Shown: positions 52,665-64,000 of the stretch, piece after piece
Layout of the letters: every line of letters begins with the position of its first letter
How positions within the stretch are numbered: position 1 is the first letter of the stretch
NCBI RefSeq assembly: GCF_030272615.1
Contig: NC_081411.1
Span: 182,116,977 to 182,180,976, forward strand
Length of the DNA: 64,000 nt
Direction of reading: 5' to 3'
Source of the DNA: Cryptomeria japonica
Lineage: Eukaryota > Streptophyta > Pinopsida > Cupressales > Cupressaceae
Translations under genes and position numbers: made by a program
The notes under the pieces: model-generated
What the model saw: the letters and a program-made list of their open reading frames with translations, nothing else
What the model was told of the DNA's origin: nothing
The model's database searches: none

Positions 52665-54590
52665 ATGAAACATACCTCCTAAGGGAAAAGGTAGAGCTTT
52701 TGGTACTTGAAAAAGTGCCCAAATTAATCCTAATCTAGGTGAGAATAAAAGAGGTGGTCAAGCTAATGAGCTTGGAGGTCCTCAAGTTGTTAATCTCCTT
52801 TAGGAGATAATATCCCGATTGAGGCCTTGATAGGAGGCATCCTTTGATGAGTAATCCAACCCTTTTGTTCAGCACAATCAATATCATGGATGAGATCACA
52901 AGCATTATCAAAGCTATAGTTGTTCAAGGGTAGATCAATGAAGAGATTGAAAGCATTCTCAAAGATCTAGTTTTTTAAGAGTAGGCCATTAAATAGATTG
53001 ATACTATCCTCATAGGTGAGGTAGGACAGTGGTCACTGAAAACCAAATTCTTCCAGGGCACATGAGATATCTTCTTAGAGCCCATTAGACCACATTTGAG
53101 TGCTCATTTGGAGATTCCGAGGTAGAGAGTTGGTTGAGAAAAATTGGATTGATATTTTTCTATGTATCCTTATGCTAATAATATTGGGCTCATTATGCTA
53201 TCATACATTTGAGGAGCTTTTATTACACCTGGTTGTATCAAGTGAACTAGAAGCTCAATCTTGACATTACTTTAATATATTGGGAAATCTTCTTAGAGAT
53301 TTTTCAAGCATATTAACTCTTAGACTAATATAGCTATGGGCATACAAATGAGTTCCATGAGTTTCAATAGTTGGGCTTGATAGTGGATCAAAATTATAGC
53401 CATTTCTTTGAGCTTAAAAAATATGCAAGTGTTGTTGAGAATGATGGCTTATTAGTTTATTATTTAATGCAATGCCTAAATGATTTGATCAATGGTGGTG
53501 TTTGGGTATTTGAGATCAAGAATTTGAAGTTCATGATAGAGAAGGTGAGATTGATTAAGGATAAATTGGCCTAAGGGTTTGGAGTTTAGATATAAATTTA
53601 TATTGGGAGTGCACCTACATCAAGGTCAAGTGCCCAAGGTTCTACATCATCCCATAAGATCTTCTAGGGAACCTTCAATACCTTGCAGATTATATCAACA
53701 ACATCAATAGAGATAGAGGTCTTCTCAAGCTCCTTCTAGTAGGCATGATTCAAATGGTTGTCATTTTAGATAACATGGTAGATAAAATCCTAGAAACATA
53801 TCTTATAGAAGTGTATCTTAGAGTGGTCAGCATAGTTCAAGTAGAGACCCAGCTATCATCAATCACTTGGACATGGACATGGGCATGGTAGAGGACCATG
53901 TTACACTTGTACCCAATAGGGTCATATATATAGTTATACATTGCCCTGAAAGGTTAGTTGTAGCGAGTAGTCAGAGACAAGTTTTTTCAAAGCCTATAGT
54001 AGGAGGTTTTAAGAGATCTGATAGGGCATTTTTGATGGTTCATAACCATAATATGAGCATCAAGGGACCATGGTTGAATATTAAGTGTGATGAGTGGGAT
54101 TCACACTTTCATTCTATTTGATTTGGTGCTACATATTAATTTATTTTTCTATTCCTTATGGAGCATTGTGGGCTTATGGTGGTTACAAAAAATGATAGTT
54201 GGCAGGTGTAGCTAGTGTTAAGGTGGAAATAGACTACCTAGTTCATGGTTCTATGTTGGATTTGGGCACCCTCACCACCACCATTGACCTACACATTCTA
54301 CCTTAAGGTTCCTATAGGATCATCTTGGGTATGGATTGGTTTGAGGATCATTAAGCTTGTATTGACCAATATCTCTTGGTATGATTTCAGCTAAGAAGCT
54401 AAAGCAGATAATACAATAGGATTGTTAGATGTTTTGCATCTTAGTGAGTGACTTTGTTGAGGGTGAGTGTGGTGGTAACTCTTGATGATTATCCTCACCT
54501 TGAAGAGTTTGTAGATGTGTAGATTTTTTGTAGTTGGAGGAGTAGTTGGAGAAGGGACACCTTCTTTGACGTTCTTGGACATCTTTGGTG
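52665..54590 (+). pseudogene. Gypsy gag-protease fragment, broken
   Basis: Begins with a PPKGKGRA-like gag start near 52673. It includes an open stretch 53371-53574 (MGLIVDQNYSHFFELKKYAS) and another at 53867-54121. Near 54240-54370 the retropepsin end reads HGSMLDLGTLTT...IILGMDWFEDH, which corresponds to the ...ILGMDWL..H motif just before RT in plant Gypsy elements. After that LDDYPHLEEFVDV fits the linker to RT. RT itself is absent, so the element is truncated at about 54590. Many stops are present. Confidence 0.6.
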
Positions 54591-54599
54591 ACATTATGA

Positions 54600-56295
54600 G
54601 CTCCCCTTTTTCATTTAAATCATTTATTTTTATCTAGTATTTCCATTTTAGTTATTTTATACTTTATGTGTAGCTATATTTAATAATCTTCAATATTCAA
54701 AACAATGCATAGAATATTTTATGTTTCTCTATGGAAAATTTTGTTGTTTGTTTGTATGGGATACTAGTGCATCATGCTATCATGCATGAGTCACAAGCTC
54801 ATCTTAGACAGAGAGATTGTTCAGCTACCTAGGAGACCACTTTGGTCTGTACTTTCTGTAAAGAGCATAGATAACTTTTAAGCTTCATTAAAACACACAT
54901 TTAATTAACAAATACATAAAATTGAAAGTAATACTTACCCGAAGTCTTACTTGTGTGGATGGTTGAAACTTGAATCCTCAAAGGGTTTCATTATCCTTTG
55001 TAGCAATTCAGATTTCATACTCTACAAAAAATATAGAGAGGAACAAGAGAAACCGAGAGAGGATATAGGTGTAGTAGAGACATATAAAAAGAGGGAGTGA
55101 CAACCAAAGAGAGAAACATAAAAATAGAAAGAGGGATATGTGTGTGTACATACATATATTATAATAGAAAGATGGGAAAAAAAGATGCAATCAGAGATAA
55201 AAAGATAGAGATGGGCAAGAGATATAATGAGGAAGATAGAGATATAATGTAATACATTATATAATAGTAATTATAATAATATTATGTAACACATTATATT
55301 AGTGTTATAATAATTAATATAATAGTAAAATTATTAAGTTAATATATTTTATAAAATATTTGAATTATTATATATTACAATATGATTATATTGTGTCCTA
55401 TTTATGGTGTTCTAATATTTAATTTAATACTATAGCTATTACTAAAATATTATATATGATGTTTTAACAAGAATGTAATGTAATAACTATGATAATGATT
55501 ATTAACTAAACTAATATATTAAAATATTAAATTAGTTATGATTACAGTAATTAATTATTTATAATACATTAATTAAATATATAATTACTATATTTAAAAT
55601 ATAAAAGAATTATAAATATATTGATCTTTCCTTATTTATTTAAGCTTGCATATTTTGACTCACATAAAGAAAGACAAATTCTTTACCAATCAGTTGGAAA
55701 ATCATTATATTTGATTAACCTTTGAATTTAGGTACAACTCCCCTTAATAAATATTCAACCAGCTCCAAACTACACACAATCAATAGGATTCTTTTCACCA
55801 GAAAGCACTAAAATGTAATTGCATTCACAAGTCAATACAAAAAGAGTGCAAGCACTGATTTATATATAACTCTTTATATAAAGCCAACATACTTCACACA
55901 TACACTAAAACAAAATGAAAAATCCTTTAAAGATGAAATTCGCTAATAATTTCTGCACACATAGAAAGTATAACGGTTCCTTCCTTGAAACAGATTTTCA
56001 CAGAAATCAAATTTCAAAATAACAAATGCACAGATTTGAAATCAAATAGAACTGTTAATGAGATTTTCATTCATTGATGAACATCCACCTTCTGCATATA
56101 CAACATCTATAGCTAATTTAAAAGATAGTCTTTTCAAAAACTTAGTGAACCCTTTCAAAGTCATTACAAAACATATATATAGGTTGGTAGATCGTTAGTT
56201 TTTAACCAAAGTAAAATTAACTTGTAAGATTTAATAGAAAACAACCCTAACTGCATAACTGAAACTAAAGAAAATGACTAGACTCGCTAGTGAAC
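54600..56295. other. A+T-rich sequence between Gypsy fragments
   Basis: No recognised gene. 55235-55625 is almost pure A/T with repeated attatata and taatacattatataat palindromic patches. The stretch 55020-55200 is purine-rich (gagagag, agatagag). A possible LTR start (tgttggcagttg on the minus strand, at 56306 reading left) could mark the end of the minus-strand Gypsy element. Confidence 0.35.
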
Positions 56296-56499
56296 AACTG
56301 CCAACAACGCTAGTCATGCCGTCTGCTCGGTCCTGGTGTGATCACTTGGGTTGGTGTTTTGGACAGACACCATCACTGCATTCACCGCACTCCACTCTCG
56401 ATGCACCTTTGAAAATTCTTGAATTACGGTTATGTGTGGAAAACTGATGTGAATTACTCTCTACTTCTAGAGCTCCTTATTTCTCTTCACCATCTACAC

Positions 56500-59400
56500 T
56501 TTGTCTCTTTGGGAATCTAGGTGATCAAGACAAACTGTGAGCATCGAATCCACTTTGGAAATCCTCGTGAAATCTTCCACAGCCAAGGATTTATCCACTT
56601 TGATTTGTTTAATGTGGCTGCTAAACTGGTTAATCATCTCTGTGGTATCCTCTAGGGTTTCATTATCTTCCTTAAGAAACTAAACATCCACATAGTGCAG
56701 ATCCTTCTGCACGGTCACCCTTAGAGCTATTAATTCACCATGCAGACTGGCCGAGTCATTATGGCCTTGTTCAATAATCTGGTTGCGCCATTCAATACTC
56801 TCTTTACAAATAAACATTACATCATCATTTAACCCTGGCACTTGATTTTCCGCAAGAACATTCATCAGGCCATAACGCTGAATATCATGCATCTATTTTG
56901 AAATCACCACTCATTTAGTTTTCTCCTTCTGCCATGAGATTAAGTCAGAGTCCAATGCCTTGCTGACTTCATTTGTTTCTTTGATGATCTGAACTAAATC
57001 CATTATGTAATTGGTTGCTTGATGCATGATCGAAGTGAGCCATTCTGAGACGACCTCGACAATCATCCTGTTTTTTTGAACCCCATCAAAGAATTTTTGA
57101 TTACCAGGTGATTTTGTGCTAATTGATCCTAAACTTTGAGAGAACAGTAATGGGCTATTCTCCAGAGCATGAATATACTGCGCCATTTTCATTACATTTT
57201 TCTTTAACTAAGCTTTGTCTCTTTCGTCTTTCCAAGTATGAGAGATAATTCGCATAGTCGAAGTCTCCAGATGTTTCACATCAATGGCTTTGGTTCCGAC
57301 CCCCCTAATCAACTCTTTCAATAACATAGTCCACTTCTGAAGCAATAACAACATCTTTGTTGGATGCAGGTTTGGCAATGTATGTGGTCCAATGCTTTGT
57401 GCTTTCATCAAAATCAATCATGGCCTCCATTTTTAACTTTTTGGGCTTTGTAGAGTTTCCCAGACATTTACTCACTGCATCCTCCATCGATACTGAAATA
57501 GGAACCACATTCCTTTTCCTGGTGATTGAATCACTTAACCACTTGGGTGCTAGAGTCAATTCCTTAGATGAGATGGTTGGAAATCCTCTTGAGGGTGGCA
57601 ATGTGGCACTGTCTGTATGAGACTGGATATCAAGCATCCCTAAATCCTAGAAAGTAGTGTCTACACCGGTTGAAACTTTTTCTGCATTAGAAACAGGGGA
57701 TGCCATATCGCATAGTGCTTCCTCTACGTCTAGATCAAGAATGAGATGGGGAGCTGGTAGCTGAAAACTCTTCTTGGACCTTGACCTAGTAATTCGACCA
57801 TCAATAGAAAGCCCAACCTCGGTGTCAAGTTTCTCTTCTTTGATCTTTGCTTACCTTTTTCCTGCAATAGGAACAAGAATATTAGTTAAAATATAAGTTT
57901 TTCTTGCGGTATTCTTCTTCCCACTTTTGCTTCTTGAACAAGTTGCCCTTCCCAGCTAAAAATGACAACTCCTAAGCAAATTTTTTGTGTTCTGAATCAC
58001 GTTGAAGGTGCGTGTCTGAATACTATCTTCCATCTTTTTACTCTAATCTACCTCTGGAAGAGGCTCATTATGCACTCGCTTTAGAAACTCAGAGTCAAGT
58101 ATATCCTCATCATCAGTGGTGACACCTGAAGTGTCCATTGAAAATTTCATTTTGTGGATTTGCTCCAAGGTTAACTTGGACCAACTCCTCTTCCCCACTT
58201 CAAATTCAATCGAGCAACCTTCCCAATAATCTTCCAACTGAGACACATGTTGATCAAGCACCATCTTCTTTACATATTGGGTGATAAAACCTTTACCATC
58301 AAAATTATCCCTTTTTACAAAGGTCTTCAAATGTAATCCCTTAAATTATAGCTTGAGGTTCAATGCATCAGAGATAGACCTACAACTGTAATGGCCTAAA
58401 TCAATGGGAAAAATTCCACTTGTGTCTGAGTCCTCACCAGAATACCTTGCAACATAGGCAAGTTGCCTAGAAAATTTGAACAAAATACATGAGTCTAAAA
58501 CATACCTGGGTAGCCTAAAGGGTTCACCTTTAAATCTTCCAACCCTTAGGTAAGTGAAGTGACTAAACTGTGTAAAGAAACTACCATAAATGTTAACAAG
58601 TTCAATGGCTTCTACAAACATCCTCATATGCAAGTTACCCTGTAATTTAAAGGTCAACCTCCTAGCAAAAATATCATCTTAGGGTAGATAGTCATTTACA
58701 TACCCTTTCAAAGTCAAATTAGAATGATACTCATAAATATTTATGCCTTGAACCCATTTTGCATGGGACAGTCCAGACCATTCCCTCACACAATCAAGCA
58801 TATATAACAGATACAAAGACATATAGAAGTTTGACATCCCAAGGTAATTACTCAAACCTTCATGGAACCTTTCCACTATAACAGTTCCCCAGTCAATGAA
58901 TCGATTCTTATCTAGAGTGACCAAGATGAAGAAATACATCCAGTCCTCCCAATGAAAGGAGTGGGAATTACCCTTTACTCAGCTCAACATAATTACCAAG
59001 TCCTAGATAGCAGGAATTAAATGTTCATGGGTTAAAGGTCTCTACAGCCTTGAACCTCCTTTCTTGAATTTCAAAAGCCAATTTCGTGCAATAACAGTTC
59101 TGTAATACTGCTTCTTCTTGAAGAAAATTCCATAGGATTTTCCAGTCATCCAATCTTCATAGGGTTCCCGATGTGGGATACCCATAGCTGCCATCACTGT
59201 CTGTCTATCTATGGATAAAAAAACCTCACCATTGTTCTTCCTTATGCATCTATTACCCTTGTCATAGTGATTCATACATTCTAAAACTAATTCTATAGAA
59301 GGAGCAGCTGTAGGAAATGCGGCCACTTCTAATAACCCACTCTGTGCAACATCCCTGCTCATAGTATCTGCGTCTAGGTTCCAGACTCTTTCTAGAAAAT

Positions 59401-59503
59401 CATCTAAATCCATTTGGACTAATGTTGTATCACCTAACTCTGGTAATGTGCTTACAAGAGAAGTCAAGCTCACTAAACTGGGAAAAATAGGCTTCATGCT
59501 CAT
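56500..59503 (-). pseudogene. large decayed ORF downstream of Gypsy pol, unknown family
   Basis: About 1000 codons in several frame pieces. 59503-59042 starts MSMKPIFPSLVSLTSL and has VMAAMGIPHREPYEDWM. Then come 58939-58679, 58657-58346, 58330-58043 (TFVKRDNFDGKGFITQYVKK), about 57850-57305 (SIDGRITRSRSKKSFQLPAP and beyond), 57192-56911 and 56892-56680 (helical, possibly coiled). It follows integrase on the same strand with an approximately 1-kb gap, the position of the env-like ORF in some plant Gypsy elements. No domain is recognised. It could also be a captured host gene. Its layout (globular N-part, basic linker, helical C-part) parallels the unrelated-looking ORF at 24430-26970. Confidence 0.5.
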
Positions 59504-59509
59504 GATTTT

Positions 59510-60560
59510 CTTAAATCAACCCAAGCAAGGAAGGAAAGTAGGAATGGAAACAAACAGCTAATAGAATACCCAGATCTTTAAAACAAATTGCAACAATTTA
59601 GAAAGTTGTCGAAAATACCTTCCTCTATCCTCTGCAAACCCCTATCGCAGTCTATTTCTCCTGCTCTGAAAATTCCTTCTCAAAACCTTCTCAAGAAATT
59701 AATAATACCCACGTGACATCTCTCAGTTTTAAAACTGAGAAAATCTTACCCATCATTACCACAAACTGTCTCCCTTACTCTTCGTTTGTGTGGCCTTACT
59801 TTGAAATGATTGTATCGGAGCATGCCTTAAATGCTAGATCACTTCACTTTTGACACTACAGATCCTCACACATACTTTCTATAAATGACAGATTTCAAAT
59901 CATTAGATAAAGAATATCCCTCTCTTTTGTGGCCGTTAATCATCTCTTGAAATGTGTGTCGTCACCTTGTGCCAAGTCACATGTCTTCCAAGAAACCAAT
60001 ACATGAACTCTTAACATTGCAAAATAATCATAACACAAAATTAACATGACAAATCATGAACTTTTGACTTTGAACCAAAAAGGTTCAAGTTCAAGGTTCA
60101 AAGAATGTAAAATGCCAACAAGGACTAGCAAAAACTTAAAACCGCATGAAAGGGAAAAACATTCAAAACAACGCTCATTGAACTTTGAACCTTGAACCAA
60201 AAAGTTTCAAGTTCAACGCAGTGAAACTTAACAATGGCCGAGTTATATGGGGAAAAATAAGCAAATGACTTGACCAACAGATTAGAAGGGCATACTCCAA
60301 GAAAGGACATATATGAAATGGAAATTTTATATGGGCCTAACAGTGGCTCTTCATGGGGACTGGGACTTTAAAGTCCCAAGCAATGAACCTCAAAAATCTC
60401 TGGTTTCACAAAATGACTAATCCAAGGTTCAACTCACAACAAAAATGACACACCTAAACTAACACAACAAAAGAAAGTATGTACAAACTAACAGGGGATG
60501 CATGTTTACAATTGACATAGTTTTAAGTCCTGCCCATTATAGGACAAGGGTAGTGCAAAA
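59510..60560. other. spacer between Gypsy pol and the extra ORF
   Basis: Mostly non-coding. Contains a pair of related inverted-repeat blocks (60068-60103 and 60182-60216) built from ttgaac/gttcaa. No gene recognised. Confidence 0.4.
60068..60216. repeat. paired gttcaa inverted repeats
   Basis: First block: ctttgaacc at 60068-60076 and ggttcaaag at 60095-60103. Second block: ttgaaccttgaacc, five A, then gtttcaagttcaa (about 60185-60216). The second looks like a rearranged copy of the first; both could fold into hairpins. Confidence 0.6.
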
Positions 60561-60625
60561 CCATCCTGGTAAGCAATTTTAAAAGAGTTGGGGCCCTTTT
60601 CTTCATGAATCACATAAGGTCCCTT

Positions 60626-63277
60626 CTACAGTGACTCAAACTTGCCATGAGCACCTTTTGGCTCTCTCCTTTTATCCCACAATAACACCAGATCACCTTT
60701 CATAAATTTCTTGGGCCTTGCTTTCTGATAAAAAATCCTTTTAACTTTCATCTGATGCTCCGTAATCCTGTCAACTAGCTTTTCCCTTTCTTCTTCGATC
60801 CTAGATAGGTACATAATTCTTTTTTCAAGAGAGCTCTGGAAAAATGCATCTTCAATCACTGTCTGCAACCTAGAAGCTGCTAACTCTAAAGGAAGAGAGA
60901 GTTGTACGCCAATGCCATATACTAGCTCAAATGGTGACATCCCTATGGCTTGTTTTGGTGAGATTCGATCTGCCCATGGTGCTTCATGCAACCTCTTGTG
61001 CCTATCCCTGAAATTCTCACTAACCAACTTTCTCATGATGTTGATCAAATTCTTGTTACCTGATTATGCTTGACTGTTACCCTACGGATAATAATCAGAT
61101 GCATGTGCCAAGGAAATTCCATGGTCATAACAAAATAGACTTAACTTAGATGAAGAAAAATTAGATGCATTATTTGTAACTATTTTTTGAGGGACTCCAC
61201 ACTTGACAAGAATATTATCCTTAAGGAACATACACACAATCTCTAAAGTGGTTTTTTAAACAGGGATAGCTTGCACCCACTGAGTAAAATAATCAATTAT
61301 TGTTAATATGTGAGTATGCCCCGCACTCGAAATGGGGTTCAAAGGACCAATGAAATCTAATCCCCATTGTTTAAAAGGTTCTTCAATTACCACGGGTCTC
61401 AAGGGTAAGGTGGCCAACTAAGGTTTACCTATAAACAACTTGCACTTCTCACACCTCGACAACCAGGCGTATGCATCCCTAAACATCCTTGGCCAATAAT
61501 AGCAATTCCTCATGATTTTGTATGTAGTAACCATAGAAGAGAAATGATCCCCACATGCCTCATTATGAAAAGTTTTCAATAGAGCCTCTTGGTGTGGTTT
61601 ATTGATACATCGGAGGAAAGCACCATCTAAGCCTTTCTTGTACAATATGTTATTCGAGATGACATACTTCCCAGCTTTCAACCTCAGAATTATTTTTTCC
61701 CTAGGAGAAAGATAATCTGGACAGTCTCCATACGTAAGATAATAAGCAAGATTGGTGAACCAAGAATCTTGATGGCTGACGAACAAGGTTAGTGGTAGAC
61801 TGTCCTCTTCTTTAAACTCATTCTCTGCTATCAATTTACAAAGGCCCTGTCCTCTAACCAATTTAGTGGGCTTAATGTCCAAATTGAATTCTTGAATCTT
61901 GGAGACCCAAGATGCTCTATTATTGGTGCTGACATCCTATTGAGTCAAAATAGCCTTTATTGCAGAATTGGGAACAAAAATAGTTGCATGTGAGTGAAGT
62001 ATGTAATACTTGAATTGCTTCACAGCTTTTACCACTGCATAAGCCTGCTTCTCTATCTATGAGTCTTTTAACTTATGCTTTTTCAAGGGGATACTCATGA
62101 AAGAAATTGGCACCTCTTCATTACCCTCACCCTTTTCTACCAAAATCCCAGACATGGTATGCTCAGATGCATAACAATAAATAATAAAGTCCTTATTAAA
62201 GTCTAGAGTAACTAAAGTAGGTGCATGCGTGATGGCCCTTTTAATCTCTTCAAAAGCTTTCATGTCTGCTTCATTCCATCTAAAGGCTACCTTTTCACTC
62301 ATCATATTTACAATGTATTTAGTAGTTTCAGCAAAATCAGGAATAAAACGCCTTAAGAAGTTCACCTGTCCAAAGAAGGACCTTACTCCATTTCTATTTG
62401 AGGGGAGACTGAGTTGCTATATCACTTTTACCCTCTGTGGATCAAACGTTTCCCCATCTTGTGAGATGATATGTCTCAGAAGTTTTCCTTCTATGACACC
62501 AAAAACAGACTTTTTAGGATTCAACGATACCCCATGCTCCCTACATCTCACCAGAACTTTTTTCAAATCCCGTACATGATGCTTCCTTCTTCTGGAGAAA
62601 ATAGTCAGGTCATCTAAATACACCATGAATATCTTATCCCTCAAATCCACGAAGGAAAGATCCATCGCCCTTTGGAACATTGCCCCTACATTAATCAACC
62701 CAAAAGGCATTATGTTATATGGAAAGGTACTGCAGGGGGTTATAAAGGCTATCTTGTGTTGGTCTTGCTCTGCAACACTAATTTGGTTATACCCAGAGAA
62801 GCCGTCTAGCATGGACATCATCTCGGAGCCTGAAACAGTTTGTAAAATATGATCCATTGCAGGCATGGGGTAATTGTCTTTCAAACTTGCTTGGTTTAAG
62901 TTTCTGAATTCAACACAAATTCGTATCTCGCCATTTTTCTTCTGAACAGGAACTATGTTTGCAATCCAAGTAGAGTGATGCAGAGGATAAATGATCCTAG
63001 CCTTCCACATTTTGTCAACCTCATGAAAAATTGCGTATGCTGCCTTCGGATTAAAATTCCTTAACTTTTGCCGAAAAGGGTTGACACCTGGTTTCAAAGG
63101 AATTTGATGTAGGAACTTACCATCCCTGAAATTCTTCAAATCATCATAGCTCCATGCAAAAACATCTTTAAACTTGACCAACAAATCGATGAACTTCCTT
63201 CTCTCCACTTCAGAACATCATTTTCCCAAATTAACAAATTTAGGATCCTCATTGGTACCAATGTTAATTAGCTCTTT
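60626..63277 (-). pseudogene. Ty3/Gypsy pol (RT, RNase H, integrase), 5' truncated
   Basis: Reads leftward from 63277. The pre-RT linker has GTNEDPKFVNLGK then a stop. RT is open 63208-62417, with VFAWSYDDLKN, RICVEFRNLNQASLKDNYPM, MPFGLINVGAMFQRAMD and MVYLDDLTIFSRRRKHH, so the YLDD site is kept. It stops at 62417-62419. RNase H follows (NFLRRFIPDFAE, FIIYCYASEHTMSGIL; 62365-62057). The integrase zinc domain (61882-61418) has H..EACGDHF and CEKCKLF. In the core, DFIGPL is present but the second catalytic Asp is Asn (VTNNASNF near 61160), and the Glu codon is a stop near 61065. GMSPFELVYG is near 60935. Gag and protease are missing because the sequence changes to CRK exon 1 at about 63278. 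Confidence 0.88.
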
Positions 63278-64000
63278 TTACTTGGCGTAGGAGGCAATAA
63301 GACTGAGCTAAAACGTGCCATGCAACTTCCCAAGCCGGCGACAGCTCCAAGACGAGTTCCATTCTCAGTCGCATCCAGCACTTTCTTAATTGCAGTTGAT
63401 AAGCATGAGTTGCAGTCGCTAACATTAGTCACATCTTTCCAGCACTGGACGAAACCGAATGTTTGGTAAGTCACAGAAACATTTGTTTGTCCAGAAGAAT
63501 ATCGACCAGGCGAACGAAGGGCTTCATCTGACAGATTTTGTAAAAGTGCCTTAACTGCCGCACTAAACAAATTAGGATCACCTAGGGCCTTGGCTGTACC
63601 GGGATCAACCTGACCGTCGATACTTAGTTGTCCGCCGAAAGGATAATTCTCATAGCGTATGCAGCAGTTGTCCAGCCAAACCCTAGCGCCTATGGCATCT
63701 TTACAAGAGTTGCGGACGGTGGTATTTGTTTCTCGTGAACAGTTGAGACATTCTTCTCTGCTTACGTCTCCCAGACATTGGAGTAGTCCCGAAGTTTTGT
63801 CTGCACCTTGGCCGGAAGTAGAGATATTGAAACCATTTGACGACGATGTATTATCTACAAGATTATTAAGAACCATGTTCAAATTACTCCGGAATTTGGT
63901 GCTTGTATTGGTATTGCCGTTGCATATTTTGATCTGTCCGTTGCATATTGGTACGAGTTGAGCAATGAACAGCAGAGTGATGCCAACAAACAGCAAAACA
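63278..64000 (-). pseudogene. second CRK exon 1 copy, fused to Gypsy pol and cut by window edge
   Basis: Nearly identical to 39004-39725 of the CRK gene. The visible frame begins in the signal peptide (LLFVGITLLFIAQLVPICNG) and contains both DUF26 domains with the same Cys pattern. Only a few residues differ (for example NMVLNN for NIVLNN, NCCIR for NCYIR, NLSDEA for NLSAEA). Homology stops after the splice-donor core gtaa (63281-63278). Beyond it lies Gypsy pol, out of frame, with a stop after PPTPSKKS. No membrane or kinase exon follows in this window. It may be a duplicated fragment or a paralogue whose intron was rearranged; the upstream part lies beyond 64000. Confidence 0.85.

Noticed and set aside
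54750-54860. Possible Copia protease remnant (WDTSASCYHA)
   Set aside because: A single weak motif with no flanking protease or integrase sequence.

Overview
The window is A+T-rich, repeat-dominated nuclear DNA of a seed plant. The only apparently intact gene is a cysteine-rich receptor-like kinase (CRK, two DUF26/Gnk2-type domains). Everything else that codes is retrotransposon or gene debris. The repeat load, the CRK type and the PPR debris suggest a gymnosperm, probably a conifer. That is inference; no marker in the window proves it.

Layout. (1) 1-440: a decayed Copia gag fragment with two zinc knuckles, + strand. (2) 686-24418: a head-to-tail array of five Ty1/Copia units on the minus strand. 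Neighbouring units share a single LTR, with a repeat period near 4586 bp. The units are all dead and share the same lesions (gag/pol stop, integrase stop, integrase catalytic Glu to Gln, RT stop, RNase H frameshift). The right end is an LTR terminus; the left end is a truncated LTR. (3) 24430-29535: debris of two + strand Copia elements, namely a Sirevirus-like extra ORF with 3' LTR, then an RNase H end with its own 3' LTR. (4) 29538-32390: the first copy of a diverged Gypsy-like 5' region. (5) 32391-35375: A+T-rich DNA without recognised genes. (6) 35469-39767: the CRK gene on the minus strand. Seven exons can be joined with consistent phases to a 663-residue protein (signal peptide, two DUF26 domains, one membrane segment, Ser/Thr kinase with all key motifs).

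(7) 43006-48484: a complete but broken + strand Gypsy element with both LTRs and a 5-bp target duplication (gaaca), inserted into a PPR pseudogene. (8) 50365-54590: the second copy of the repeat in (4), here extended through gag and protease. (9) 54600-56300: A+T-rich DNA. (10) 56500-63277: a minus-strand Gypsy pol (RT, RNase H, integrase) followed by a large decayed ORF of unknown family. (11) 63278-64000: a near-identical second copy of CRK exon 1. It ends within a few bases of its 5' splice site and is fused there to the Gypsy pol; it runs off the window.

The most unusual structures are the five-unit, one-LTR-per-unit Copia array built from an already defective ancestor, and the CRK exon 1 copy joined to Gypsy pol at the exon border. 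I see no tRNA, rRNA or CRISPR array. No previously undescribed functional system is demonstrated here.
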